Below are positions 22,342 through 34,820 of a stretch of DNA of 64,000 nucleotides, piece after piece. The position numbers and the translations under genes are program-made. This DNA is from Isoetes taiwanensis. Its lineage: Eukaryota > Streptophyta > Lycopodiopsida > Isoetales > Isoetaceae. Position 1 is the stretch's first letter; every line of letters begins with the position of its first letter. A model generated the notes under the pieces. That model saw only the letters and a list, made by a program, of their open reading frames with translations, made no database searches and had not been told where the DNA came from. The stretch is from NCBI GenBank assembly GCA_021234155.1, contig JAJEKV010000006.1, forward strand, positions 9,701,003 to 9,765,002, in the 5' to 3' direction.

Positions 22342-23225
22342 CTATAAAATAAACATCAACACTTAGAACTAAACACAAAATGAACACGACTTTAACTTCT
22401 ACGATGTTGCATAGCTATGAAAATGCAAGCAAAAAAGCCAAAAGAGCCAAAAGGCACAAGTTTTAAATCTCAGGAAAATGATCGATTACTAAACTTACAT
22501 ACCTAAAAGAGTATGTATCCTCCTGTATAGAAATTACATGGTCTCAAAACAATGCATTCCAAAAGAGTCTAAATCCTCATGTATCAAAAATCGCCCACAA
22601 TAAAGCAATGTTTGGTTGAGATGCAAGGGTTTAATCTTCTGCCACATCTATAAATTCTAATCCAGCATCCTTCAGACATGCCGAATCATGCGCATAAAAT
22701 ACAAAATAGAGAAATTCCATTGCCTGGCAAGTTCTTATTTCCATAACCAGTGCTACTATCCTTTTGCAAAGAGGCATATCCCTAATGCATGTTTCTTATT
22801 CCTTGAAAGCATAATAAATCACAGACGAACCCAAATGAAATAAATCTCCTTGAAACCCCTAAAATCCGAAGCAAACAAATTCTCAAACACACTTCTTTGC
22901 TGGCTGACGCAGATGCCTTCTTCTGAGAAATGACTCAAAAGGAAAGCCTAAACTCGTAAACCAACTGCCGGAGTCTGTTCTACATGGATTGAAGACTTGA
23001 AAAATAGTGCCAGTTTTGTCGTTCAATCAAGCAAAAAGAAATGGAATAATATGCAAATTTCGGAATCGACTACAGACTGAAGATCAGGTCGTTTGTAAAC
23101 CTGTTTCTTATGTATCCTCTGTTAATCTACCTGAAGTTAAATTTGAAGCTCCAGCCTGCTATTCCGTTAGGAGCCTTCTTCAAATGTGGTAAAAGTTTTA
23201 CCTGAAGCTCCAGCCTGCTACACCG
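22342..23225. other. No gene recognised
   Basis: Where upstream exons of the TGD3-like gene would be expected on the minus strand, I find none. A short direct duplication, GAAGCTCCAGCCTGCTA, occurs at about 23146 and 23204. Confidence 0.4.
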
Positions 23226-23230
23226 GCGTC

Positions 23231-23753
23231 TGTGACGACCATACGGATATTCGTATCATACGATCATTATACTCGTATGTACAAAAGATGGTCGTCACAC
23301 AGATGCAAAAGGGTAGTTGCACAAGACAGAGTTTGAACTCGCAACCTTCCAGTTGCGAGTCATACACTCTTGCCAAGTGCACTACCAATATTTGTTGAAG
23401 ACATTCCTTCACGTCTTCCTCATATGTGGGACTATCTCCAGAAGGTTCTAGAATGTTCTAGAACCTAAATGCATGCGCGACACTTAGCGCGATCTCATCC
23501 ATTGGAGTGGCGCGATCCTGACCGTTGGTTTAGATATATATAAGGAGGCATCTCTTTCTTGTCAAACCATTCTGGTTCAACGCCAGTCTTGAGCCTTCTA
23601 GGCATCTGTCTTGTATTCCTGCTTGCCTTCGGGCTATTGTATTATTGATTCCTGTTCATATATCAGATTCTTTGCCGATCTTGGCGTATTTCTTCCGTAT
23701 TTCTTGCGTGTTTTCCACGTATTTTCCTTGTTTTTTCGAGTAGGTTCATGACA
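23231..23753 (+). mobile_element. Solo LTR with GCGTC target duplications
   Basis: 523 bp from TGTGACGACC to ATGACA, flanked by perfect GCGTC repeats (23226-23230 and 23754-23758). The first 65 bp form an inverted repeat (TGTGACGACCAT.../...ATGGTCGTCACA). A TATATATAAGG box lies near 23534-23545. It belongs to a different family from the 1.6-kb LTRs, though the TGTGACG start is shared. A minus-strand tRNA-like patch lies within it (about 23318-23398). Internal sequence is absent. Confidence 0.85.
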
Positions 23754-23758
23754 GCGTC

Positions 23759-24099
23759 AAAGCAATGTCTGAAAGCAAGGGCGAACAAAAACTCTGCTGC
23801 ATTTCGAACGAATGGAGAAAATGAAGGAAGAAGGCGGCATGCCGGGAGCCTGCGAAAAAATTTATTGGATAGCTGAGATTAAGGGAGATGAGATTATGCC
23901 CTACAGGGTATAAGGAAGGGATAAACATGTGCTCAACTCGCCAGAACCCTGACGGAAGGCGCGGAAGGGAGGGCAGAATCTGAGGTGCAGAAGCCATCGC
24001 CAAGTCCGGCGGATAGCGTTTGTGTAGCAGGCTGATAATGGGGCTGGATGACCGACCGTTTACAGGCAGCAGCCAGTTTTTAGCAGTCATCAGTATATG
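23759..24099. other. Unassigned; minus-strand open frame
   Basis: An open frame of 114 codons runs on the minus strand (24090-23746) with internal MASAPQILPSLPRLPSGF, which looks like a plastid transit peptide. It could be the first exon of the TGD3-like gene, but nothing links it to the ATPase exons. Confidence 0.25.
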
Positions 24100-25578
24100 C
24101 TAGGTATATGCCAGCATATACTTGAATATGCCCACATACCCACATAAACGAGGGTTTGCCCCCCTAGGGGCAACCCAAAAAGGGCTAAAATACCAAATTA
24201 GCTAATATTAACCAATCTAGAGCATGCCACCTGGCCCAAATCGATTGGGCAAGGTAGGGTTTCCATTTTGGACACCCAAATTAGGGCTTTTGTGCCCCAA
24301 TTCGAATTAGGAGCAATTGGGGATGGAGGAGGAGGAGCAACAGCCAGGCACCCTTCAGCAAATCGAGATGGAGCCATCCCAAGCCCGATTCGACGGTTAG
24401 TCTGTAGCTTAGTTGTGTTATCTATAGGGTAGCGCCCCTGTTGGGCACTTGTTGTGTGTATTTCTTCTGTTTCTCTGTGTTCTCTATGCTTTAGCTGTAG
24501 GAACTAACCCTTGTCTCCTTATCTCTGATTCTGTACTTGCTCTTAAATGATGGATTGATAGTTCTTTGCATAGTATTACCCTTGAAATGGGGAATTACGG
24601 GGGGGTAGAGACCTCTGAGCCATGTTTATTAGTATGCTCCTAGGTAGGATCCCTGTATTTCCCATTAGATGCGGCCTGTGCACAAGAGATCACCGAGTCA
24701 TGGATGCTATGGAATTGCTTAGCACCGAGAAGGGACCACAGGTGAAGTGGGGGTGGGGTCTTGCACGAACATACAAGGCTCCCCGGGACTCCTACAGGTG
24801 GGCTAGGCACGATGGCCGGTCCGCGTGGGGGGCGGGTATGGGTCCGACACTCCACGGGTGCGAGAGGTGTGACCCATATGGGGCATCCCGTACTTTGAGT
24901 AGATTTAGGGTGAGTAAAATTCCGTATGGATGCGGGGGTCGTGATGCGCACGTATTCTCTAGCTCACCCATGGAACCACTGTGATCCCGGAGGGGACACT
25001 TCGACACACCCTCATCGGACCAGGAAGTCATGAACCACGGGTAGGCTCGAAGGGTGATACCTCGAGTCCCGTCTCCTAAGGCTATAGTGATGCCATAGCA
25101 TGATTCGACTCATCTGCAAAGTGTGCACAGGAGGGGCGGATGGAGTGGACAACCCTAGCCACTGTTCTATGCCAGCCAACGCCAGGTTATACCTCTGTCT
25201 GTTGATCTCTTGAGACCGAGCCGTCAGTCCATCCTCACAGGAGTCTGAACCGGGGTAGAACCTGGGGGTTGGGGTGTTTTCCTTAGGATTAGATGCATAT
25301 TCTTTGCCGTTGGTACTCGGATGGATGTGCCACCCTTCGTGGTGGTTATTTATATATGATTTATGCTGTGTGCTAACATGTATTCACGCTTCCGCAACTT
25401 AGGAGTCCCATTGAAGGCGTGGGCCGAATGACACCTCCGTGTCCTTCACCCGGGCATCTCTCTACGGATGGTCCGAGTTAGACGGAGGGCCCTGCTCATG
25501 GTGAGCTGATTGCCATGGGAGGGGGAAGTCCCTGTATGTATACGTCCGGAGCGCCGTATATATTCAGGGAGCATCACA
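24100..25578 (+). mobile_element. Solo LTR, element-1 family (copy B), 5' end uncertain
   Basis: Shares the CCCCTAGGGGCAA block (24165), GGGGGGTAGAGACC (24600) and GTGCACAGGAGGGGCGGATGGAGTGGAC (about 25122, quoted as landmarks) with the element-1 LTRs. It ends GCATCACA at 25578, then ACATT. A palindrome AGTATATGCT...AGCATATACT lies at its apparent left edge. I could not find a matching ACATT on the left, so the 5' boundary may be truncated. Confidence 0.75.
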
Positions 25579-25583
25579 ACATT

Positions 25584-27200
25584 GAGCACTGCTTTGTCAT
25601 AATAGCCAAACTACCTGCCATAACCTCTTGCCATCTCTAGAAGTCTGCTTTAATCATCTAAGCCTATGTAACTTCCAACCTTTAAGCCTGAGTATGAGAA
25701 CCACCAAAGCATCTTGGTTGAGACCATGGAGTCAGATCGTGGTGATCTGAGAGGCCGCTTGGCCGTGGGGGTCATTTATATGAATATTTGACTTTGGATG
25801 TCATTTATATTAACATCATTTATATTAACACTTGACCTTATTTGCATGTTTGCTTAGTGTTCAGCATTGGGGAGAACTCTACGAATAAGCTATCGAATAT
25901 ATGAATGCGGCATCTCAAATTGCTTCATATAGTATGGGCTTATGGGTAAAGTTCATAAGTTGATTTTCTTTATGCGGAATAAAGAGTAAAATTTTATTTC
26001 TTGTGTGTACCCATGGTAGATTGGTAATTACGATTGCAATGTAATAGGCCTGAACATAGTGCATTAATTGTAAATGCCTCTTGGTAGATCAGCAATTGTG
26101 CTGCAGTGCAATAGACTCGAACAAGGGTGCATGATGTACATTTTTTAAGAGCGGTAATTGTGGTTGCAACCAGGGTATTTTTTAGTGGCCCCGTCGAGCC
26201 AGTTGGCCACACATTCATATTTTTTCAGAAATGGTTGGCTACACCAGAGTAGGATACGTTCATGTCCTGACCGAAGGGTAGTGGCCAGTTCAAAACACGA
26301 ATTTGTAGAGTTTATTTGTTTAGTAGCCAATTCGATATTTACTAAATTCGGCTAGGTGTAGGGTGTGGCCAATTCGATTTTTGTGCGTGGGAAAAAACTT
26401 GCCGAGGTAGCCAATTAGAACCTTAGGTAAATTTTAATGGGCAAGGGGGTGGCCATATTACATCTTGGCCACATGTCCATCTAAGAATCGCCACTTGTAG
26501 TCCTCTAGGATTAGGGTTTTATATATATTTTTATATTTTTGAATTTGACCGAGGTAGCATCAAAAAACTGCCCTTTCACACAGGTTTAGTTTATTCTACC
26601 TGTGGAGCCTGTGTTTTTCTTGTTCTTCTCGTATGCAATTGTTTCGTTATTCATGTGAATATGAATATGAATATTCAATGAATATGAATGGGATGATAAT
26701 TTGAATATTTTATTGTCATTTGCAGAGCAGTCCGGATTTGTGTTCACGATTTGGTTGAGATAGAGATCCATTCCCATCTACAATCTAAGTTTTATCTTCA
26801 TCAATTCAGGTTAGTTTTTAGCATATTCAATTGTGCAAAATTAGTCAGATGTGCAAAAGTAGCTGTTGACTGTGCAAAATTAGACAGATGTGCAAAAATA
26901 ACTTAGCATAGCATAGAAATACTTTTGAGCTTAGGTCTCATAGATCAAGTAACTTAGAAATACTTTTGAGCATTCGTATCATGCATACCATATACCTCGG
27001 CTGACTGTTTCGATAGTTATAGTAACTCAACAAATTGAGCTTCGCTAAATAGACTAGGTGAAATTGCGCCTAGGTTAAATATGTCAAATTGGTTGAATAG
27101 GTTCGTTATGTTAAGCCGATTTTGATGCTAAATAAGCCAAGTCGATTAACACAATGAATTGTGGTTCAATTAAATACATTACATTGTTTGGATATATTCA
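25584..27200. other. AT-rich intergenic, degenerate short repeats
   Basis: No gene recognised. Around 26010-26190, about three diverged units of roughly 65-70 bp (GGTAGATYRGYAATT...) lie in tandem. GTCATTTATAT units repeat at 25770-25830. Confidence 0.4.
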
Positions 27201-27221
27201 TCTTGTTAGATATTCACTGAC

Positions 27222-27960
27222 ATGAGAGTTAACTTGGCCAAGACAAGGGTGCTGCTGGTCCCATCATCCCGGCACCCACGCCTTCCCTCATTCACTTACC
27301 AGGGGCAGGTAGTGGAGGTGGCTCAGTCTTATAAGTATTTGGGCATTGAGTTTTCTACTACCACACACTGGGATGCATCCATTAGGTTACGGGTCACTGC
27401 AGGCTGGAAAGCCCTCAGATGCAATGCAAAGCAACGCACTACAAAGCGTAGTCAGATGCATGGGATCACCGAGGCACACTTGTTCGGGGCCTTGGTTGAA
27501 CCGGGTCCTCCTCTATGGGGCGTGTGGGGGCCGCGATATCCCTCACCACTTGGAACAATCTAGAGCAGTACGTAAGGCCTTCTTGGCCCTAACCGGGAGT
27601 GAAATCCACGGTCCCATATCGGATCTTGCTCGAGACAAAGGCTTCCTTCCATTCTGAGGGTCGCTACCGGAACGTCATTATTTACTTCGTATAAGGTGGT
27701 GGCTATGGATGAAGCCCGGCTGCCCAACCTTGCTTTGGCAAAGGGCGATGGGCCCGCAATGACTCAAAGCTCTTTGCCGAAAGACAAGCAAGCCCGGTGG
27801 TTCTCGCTATGGAATGTGCGGCACCTGTGATGTGGACCGGTGCATACACCGAAGGAACGCTACGCCTTTGAAGATACTTGGATGCTTGCTTCATGGCCAA
27901 GCTTTGGGATGCAGAGGCCCTGTCACATGTCAAGGTGGCAAATTATCGACAACAGGTTAA
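27222..27960 (+). pseudogene. LINE reverse transcriptase C-terminal fragment
   Basis: The frame at 27222-27563 has VNLAKTRVLLV, FTYQGQVVEVAQSYKYLGIEF and a following W. This is the conserved RT-thumb segment of plant LINE-type retrotransposons (NLxKTK..., YKYLG). Downstream text continues in shifted frames (ACGGRDIPHH, VRKAFLALTG). There is no RT catalytic core, endonuclease or poly-A tail. It is a 5'-truncated, frameshifted remnant. Confidence 0.65.
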
Positions 27961-28138
27961 TCCCATGCTCACGAGGGGCCCACACCACTACCTGCGCACC
28001 CATCTACCCATGAAAAAGCGCAAAGGCGCCCAAAATTGAATCATTGTGATTTTTTTTTAATGGTTTCTCGCTGAAAACCAAATTCATAAATCAGTACATG
28101 TTAGTGGGTTCAAAAGTTTACAAACCATGTCTAGTTAT
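27961..28138. other. No gene recognised
   Basis: Short AT-rich stretch between the LINE fragment and a tandem duplication. Confidence 0.3.
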
Positions 28139-28372
28139 CTAATATGGTTCATCAACATACTTTTCTAAGGTGATAAGACAACATTGCTTTATGACATAGT
28201 TTTGAAACATGGCAATTTTAATTGGTCTCTGTAACAACTTAAACTATATGATATTCTAATATGGTTCATTAACATATTTTCTAAAGTGATAAGACAACAT
28301 TGTTTTATGACATGGTATTGAAACATGACAGTTTTAATTGGTCTCTGTAACAACTTAAACTATATGATATGT
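28139..28372. repeat. 117-bp tandem duplication
   Basis: CTAATATGGTTCATCAACAT starts at 28139 and a near-identical unit starts at 28256 (CTAATATGGTTCATTAACAT). Both run through TTGGTCTCTGTAACAACTTA to ATATGATAT. Confidence 0.85.
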
Positions 28373-29500
28373 ACTATTAATTAGTACGTCAAGTTTATTA
28401 GACTAGTATTTGCTCACATCTATCTTCTTCAATATATTGACATGGTAATTTTAGGCAAATAATTATCATGATGCTTTACAGTGATTAATTACCAATACAT
28501 AACATGGTAAAAGTGTGTAGTTTTCACACACAAATGTGTTCTTTTCATGCGTGATTTTTAGACAAAAACACAGTAATTTTTATGTGTGATTTTTAGTCGT
28601 GGTTTTTAGACAAAATAGACAAAAACAACACAAATTTTATATGTTTTTTACACATGGTTTTACAAACACATTGTTTTAATATGCAAGCTTTCCTTAGATA
28701 GTATTTTCTCAATTGTTCACATGTTTGTAGTGCAATCAGGGGTATTTTTCGTACAAACATGATTGTAGTTTTAGAAAAGCCTTCTGGGAATTGAACCCAA
28801 ACAAGTCCATTCAGGTTGTATATGCTCATCCAAAAGGAAAACCAAGCCAATGAACAACCACCATTTAAGGAATCCAATAGGCCCTTGGGTTCCCATTAAA
28901 GGTACCAAGACAAACAGAGCAAAGGTAGCTCCAACACCCAAGCTCACCTGCCAAGCTTACACCATGTCATTAAAAGTTGGTTGCATTGCAAATGCAAACT
29001 AAGACAATGTAATAAAAGTATTGAAATTAAGACAATGTAATAAAAGTATTGACCTGGAGTTTTGCTTTCTCTTGAGGACGGTATTTGCTCATATCAAAAT
29101 GCAGTGGCCTACAGAAGCAATCTACCACAATGGTCTTGCAAGACGCATAACTGCCTTCCACAGAGGCCCTAATCCGTCATACATATGAGGTTTTAATGGT
29201 TGCCATACAATGCAATGTCCACTGCCAGCCTGAAACAAGCATCAAATATAGTAAACATCCATACATGAAGCAAAATAAGAAAGGTAAAGGACATTACTTG
29301 TTTGTATGAGCATGGTGAACAGTATGTTTGATTCTCCATAGTTCAAAGGGGTAGCTTTAAGGTGCCATAACAACATTATACTTACAAAAATCGAGACTCA
29401 AATTATATGTGCCTCAGCTACAATGTATAAAAGTTTGGAGCTTAGAAATGATGATAAAGCCGGTGAATGGGCTGCACTGTAGTCTCCAACTTTCTGCAAT
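28373..29500. other. AT-rich, probable 3' part of the NHL pseudogene
   Basis: A minus-strand stretch near 28910-28800 reads as hydrophobic sequence (LVPLMGTQGPIGFL, WWLFIGLVFLL) and could be an exon of something else. I do not recognise it. Confidence 0.3.
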
Positions 29501-29519
29501 ACAGACACATGGGTTAAAT

Positions 29520-30536
29520 GGTGTCTTTTGTGGTGGCTGCACACCTGTTAACCGCAAGGTCTCTACTGAAACCTGGCAGAATTCTTATTAGATTATTGTT
29601 TGTGTCCGCAATAAAAAGTTTTCCTGCAAAAGGATTTAACAATTTGGTTTCGTCATCCACAACTGCTCAATTTCTATTGTTAAAGAGAAACTTATATACT
29701 GTGACTATGCATAAGAAACATGCAGCTCTTGTGGATAGAAGTGACAATATGCCCTCCCTTTTTCTAAATAACAACAATACAGCACCTCTTTCACATGATT
29801 TGTCTTGAGACAGTCATAAATTATGCTCATAATTCCTGTTGGAGCATCATATTGATCATTTCCTCCCTACCTTTAACAACATTATTACAGCTTTCAAAGA
29901 TCAAGTTTCTGATGAAAATATTTCTCATTCTCAACTTGAAATCTCTATAATTCTCACTAGGACTCCAAATAAGAACACTTACGGTTTGGTCCTTGAGCAA
30001 GTCCCCCGGGTTCAGAGAACTGAAAATATTAAACTAATAGGCTTAGTATTTTGTTGATCTTTGAGCAAATTGAAATTAAAACTTTGAGATTTGGGAAACA
30101 GATTCTCGCATATCATGCTTCATACATCAATAAAGCTGATACAGTTTCCAGTAATCTCTATTTATATGATTATGCTTGTTGTGCATGGATTTTTACATGG
30201 ATATAGATACATACCTGTGATGTAGTACCAAGGCCATCTAAGAAACCAGCAACACCAATTCCAGCTAATGTTTTCGCCTGTTGGGTGATAGGATCCAGTA
30301 CCTTCTGTTGGGTGATAGGATCCAGTACCTTCGCCTATGTTTTGCAAGAGGATAATCTTAAGTGTAAAATGCCATAAAGTGGTTGCATACAACGCCTTAA
30401 GCCTGAAGTAAAAGAGACACTTTTTCACCTTGTGATTATAAGAATCTGCAATGTAAACGAGGCCATCATTTCCTGCCAGCACTCCCAAGGGATGCTGAAA
30501 TTGTGCTTGAGGGCCAATACCATCTTCATCACCAAA
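29520..30536 (-). pseudogene. SOQ1-like NHL-repeat protein, partial
   Basis: Four minus-strand exons fit NHL repeats of SUPPRESSOR OF QUENCHING 1, a thylakoid protein that limits slow antenna quenching: 30536-30429 ([20 protein letters not shown] to YIADSYNHK), 30334-30215 ([21 protein letters not shown]), 30019-29983 (FSEPGGLAQGPN, donor GTAAGTG) and from 29623 (KLFIADTNNNLIRIL). Downstream, LRLTGVQPPQKTPFN matches the family but lies in another frame. The second exon has a 27-bp in-frame duplication (KVLDPITQQ twice). The HAD and thioredoxin-like domains of SOQ1 are not present upstream. It is a truncated, frameshifted copy, or part of a long gene interrupted by transposons. Confidence 0.72.
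30278..30333. repeat. 27-bp tandem duplication in the NHL exon
   Basis: TGTTGGGTGATAGGATCCAG...TACCTTC occurs twice in direct tandem. The period of 27 bp keeps the frame. Confidence 0.9.
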
Positions 30537-30540
30537 CTAT

Positions 30541-31330
30541 AAAAGGAAACAAGCAAATTGATTAGATGGAAGAGCAAATGAGAAAAGATCAACATTTGGA
30601 TAACGCTGATAGTATTTTTTGCCATCTGTGGTGCAGAAGCGTGGGCACAGGGAAGAGATTTGCTTAGAAAATAGGATGGATCCGGAATGGAGAAACGATA
30701 GATCTATTTTCAGGATAGATATCGGAAATAGGGAAAACTTACCCCCATTAACGCACCTGGCTTCGATCAGAAGAAATAGCCGCATCCAAAGGTCTTTGCC
30801 ACAGAAAGATCAAACATGTATTTTTGGTCGCCGCTTGTTCACGATCTAGTTTTGATGCAAACCCTAACCATCTATTTTTTTTTTTAATTTTAGGGTTTGA
30901 TCACCTCTCAAACCCTAAACATTATATTTTGATTTGGGGTGTATTATCATTTGGGGTGTCTATAGATTTTTGTTGACCATCGGATGCTGGCATATCTCAC
31001 AGCATATGCCATGGGGCGGAATTCCAGCCCTCAAGTGCAAGTCAAGATGGGGTCAAAACCCCCATATTTTGACTTACCCCTAAGATTCAACTAAACCATT
31101 GAATAAATACAATATCTCGAAATTAGCAGCTTGACCAAATAAAAAATTATGAGCCTGGGGAGTCGAACCCCAGTAGAAGTTCCAACGCTCATCCAAGCAT
31201 ACTAGGAATCCCAGAAGAGGGATGCCTAGTATGCCTAGGGGCCGAAGCCCACTAACAAATTAAACAAGTCAGTACCAACATATTGTTTCAAAAAAATAGC
31301 ATTGGAGATTTCGGCCACATTATATAGCTG
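30541..31330. other. No gene recognised; tRNA-like patch
   Basis: Minus strand 31215-31140 has TAGTATGCTTGGA and, about 35 bp on, GGGGTTCGACTCCCC, resembling RNA polymerase III A and B boxes. It may be a SINE head. There is no foldable full tRNA. Confidence 0.3.
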
Positions 31331-31334
31331 CAGG

Positions 31335-31500
31335 CTCCTCAAACTCATTGAACAGGTCATGGATAGCCAAGGTATTACATGAAAATGATCTCGCTACCTT
31401 TACTCAAGCAGCAAAACACGATCAGTGGAATCAAGAAATAACAGAAGAATTCTCCATAATCTCTAAGCAAGGAGCCAAGTGAATTTTTTGTACAATATCT
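31335..31500 (+). pseudogene. Ty1/copia RT N-terminal fragment
   Basis: The plus frame reads FTQAAKHDQWNQEITEEFS and SIISKQGAK. This fits the start of the copia RT domain (W..A...E...L...GTW), after which it meets a stop. No other copia domain is identifiable nearby, so this is a short relic. Confidence 0.45.
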
Positions 31501-34093
31501 AAACACAGCGCTTTTGCTTACGCTTTCATGTCTTCGTGTGTCTCTTTTCATCAATCCACACAAAACCTTCATGATAACGGATCTCAGATTGAAAAGAGGA
31601 GAGAGTGCAAGGTGAAGAGAGAGCCATAAGCTTCTTCAAGGAGGGTCAGATAGGCACGAACTTTCAAAAAAGCAGAGTATAATTTGGATCAGCCAAAAAA
31701 CAGAAGAGCTAGAGAAATCTTCTGTGTAAAACACAGCCTAAGATGTAGAATCACGCAACTCTTGGAGGGGAATTGGTTTATCTTCTCAATTTCTTGCTGA
31801 GCAGACCAATTTTGGCCTCAAGAATCGCCTGCTGGCTGCATTAACCAGATAATTGGCAGCATCTCAGATGATCAAACCGAATTTGATGTGACCAATCTGA
31901 TACAATTTTCAGAGGCGATGGTCAGATCTTAGACAATTTTCAGTCAATCTGATTAGATTTGGTGAGTGGGTCCATACTTGCTACCAATTTGTTCAAAATC
32001 CTACATAATATCATAATTTCTTGTCAAGATTCGCACTCTTGATCTAGGAATATGGCTGTTAGCACAAAAACAAAGGCACAGAAGAACACAGCCGGCTTAC
32101 CTATGTCCCCTTCGAGAACACTCCGCCTCCGCTCCCCGCCAACGGCCGCGACCCTAGCTTATCCACAGCTCCAAAAAAAGAAACACAAGACAGCCACGAC
32201 ACATTAGAGGCAGCTCCGCCATCCCTAGAGCACCCCAAGGAAGAACCAGCAGTTCCGGCCAACCAGGCATCCGGAGCTCCAATATGTCCGCCCGATATTC
32301 TAGGGTTAGGAATCTCACTTGCCACCGTCAGCAAAATATAGTTTCACATACGAATACCCCAATCAAACAATTGAAAATCTTATGTTATAAATATAACATT
32401 CCTAATTTCGGCCACATTATAACTTGTGCAATTATTGAAATGGGCAGGTATTACTTAAGATTATTATGGATGGTTTTGGCATATATAATTATTTTAAAAT
32501 CGTACAATGATGATGTCAGCTTTGGTGGTTTGAGATTTCGATGGTGTGGGTTTTCTTTAGTTCTTGGTTAGGTTTTTTTTTTATGGAAGGAATGGGCGCA
32601 TGCCAGTGGCGCTCATGGGCATGCCGGACTTGTAGGGCGAAGCAGGGTTCTGCTGGATTTGTAGGGCAAAGTAGGGCGAAGCAGGTGGATATGGCCTTCT
32701 GCCAGATTTGTATACGGAAACAGGGTTATTTGTTGGTGACACAGGTGGATATGGCCTTCTTCGAAGCAGGGTTTTGGCGAATCTGTATGTTGGAGGAGGC
32801 TGATGCCTGGCTTGCTATTTCAAGGAAGAAGCACATAGAACTAATGACTAGGATGAGACAGCTTCTATTGGTATCATTTAGTATTTGTTTTATTATTCAT
32901 CTTCGTCATTGCAACATGTTCTGATCTGGCAGTTTTACAACCACGATTAGCATGGGAAGGTTTCTGGAAGCTGCGAGCTGGAGGCATGGCAGGCTCAGGC
33001 ACCCTTCATGCACCCTGCATGAGCTTGGAGCTTCAACTATGCCTTTTTAATTTTTTTTTTTAATAGTATGTAGCAAATCTACAAAGTAATGTTTTATATC
33101 TCGTTTTTGTTTCCCGTTTCTGTTATTAAGCAGGCACCGATTCAAGTCGGTGCTCTTCAAATCTGGCATTTGTGTTATGGCAGGGTTGTTTTCCTCCATG
33201 CTTGATAGTTGCACTATTGTGAATCATGTGGCAAAGCTCGTTCCTTTCTTAATTACAGTTTGTTGCACTATCATCAATTTTGATGTTCTTCCTCTTCATG
33301 GGATTCAATGCCAGCTTGGCACGTTGTTCCAAGTTGTAATGAAGTTTGCATTCAACATACATGTTCTTGCAATTTCAATGTATGCCCACTATTTATGGCC
33401 TTTATTTGTGTTCAACGTTGTTCTTGTCTTATATGGACTGAGCTGCACAACTTTGTTCATTAGTATTTCTGTGTAGATCTTGTGTTATGTGTTTGACTGC
33501 ATCATTGACTTCGAACCATGGTTCAAAATCATAGGCTGACATGGAATATGGGGTTTGGCCCCATCGCCAACGACCAGGGTTGTAAAATAGGGAATATTAT
33601 ATGGTATATTCCATGGATCGACGGCCAGGGTGAAACGAGTATGAGTATGAGTATGAGTATTGTGCCAGATAATATATTTTAAGAAGGAATAATTTTAAGT
33701 TGGGGTTTGCAGTTCTTGGAGTAGTCTTCAGTGTATGTTTGAAGTGCATGCCCTTAAACTTCTAACACGTGTTTTAGGTGCTTCTATTAATGCATGCTTG
33801 AAATTTTTATTTTCTCGTTTGCCATGCAACTTCCAATTTCTAAGATGGAATAAATTGTTAATGGAGTTCTAGCTAGGTTTCATCCTAGAGGCATATTTTA
33901 TTTGTAACTCAATGCGAAGGTCGAGGTCCCCTAGCATTTTTTTAACAAATACCCCTTGTTTATAAGGCTCCCTTGCCTTATTGGTTAAGGGCGTTAAAGA
34001 TAATTTATGTGATGGCCTTCAGATCAAGGGCTCGAACCCTTGACTTGTATGTGTATCCTATGGTGGAGGTACGAGTTCCTCGATGGGGTAGTG
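31501..34093. other. Unassigned; scattered open frames
   Basis: A GC-richer segment (32096-32328) stays open in one frame (DSHDTLEAAPPSLEHPKEEP); I do not know its family. Two plus-strand frames (32541-32924, 33150-33476) are hydrophobic and low in complexity, with no recognised domain. (GAGTAT)n lies at about 33635-33660. Confidence 0.3.
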
Positions 34094-34243
34094 CCTAGAT
34101 TTGAAGATTCTTCCAATGGAAGCAAAAGCCAATCCACCCAATGATCCTCTTCAATTGCATCATTAGAGCCTAGATTTGAAGATTCTTCCAATGGAAGCAA
34201 AAGCCAATCCACCCAATGATCCTCTTCAATTGCATCATTAGAG
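34094..34243. repeat. 75-bp tandem duplication
   Basis: Two near-perfect copies (34094-34168 and 34169-34243) starting CCTAGATTTGAAGATTCTTC. Confidence 0.92.
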
Positions 34244-34790
34244 CTCTATGCGCACTGTTTGGTTGCAAAAGGGATTATTGATAATGCCACTCAAGGGATA
34301 ATAAAGAAGTTCATTTTCCTTGGATATTGCTTCTTTATTCTCCATCTTCATCATACATTGGGCATTCTCGCATTCGTCTATCTATAAGGATTGTATCTGG
34401 ACAAGTATGCCCAGAAGAGCGAAGTTTATAACCACATCAAATAACCTTAGCATCTTTGCAAAATTTAACATGGTTCTCAAGTTACTAAGAAAAATTTGAT
34501 AGAATAACAACATCCAAAATTACGATACTAAGCAATTTATAGAAAAACCATTCCATAAATTAATGATGATTTCCAGAGACCATCATAAAATCTAAAATTC
34601 ATATAATTAAATATAGTAAGAAGTAGCAATGGTTTTGCAAATTCAATACATGTCGACAACTAGCATGCAAAAGCATCAAAAACTGTGATATTAAAAATGT
34701 ATATAAAAATATCATTCCATAAACTAATGATGATTTCTAGAGACCAATGTAAAATATAGAATTCATATAATAAATATAGTATAAAGTAGC
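34244..34790. other. AT-rich sequence with an 85-bp dispersed direct repeat
   Basis: CATTCCATAAAYTAATGATG... occurs at about 34549 and 34711 with divergence. No gene is seen. The second copy abuts the left edge of element 2. Confidence 0.5.
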
Positions 34791-34820
34791 TCGCCCCCCC
34801 TAATCGCCAGCGCCTAACCT

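Noticed and set aside
23746-24090. First exon (transit peptide) of the TGD3-like gene
   Set aside because: Composition is suggestive, but no splice link or ABC sequence connects it to the exons at 22 kb.
31140-31215. tRNA gene on the minus strand
   Set aside because: Box-A- and box-B-like sequence but no complete cloverleaf or acceptor stem; kept only as a possible SINE head.
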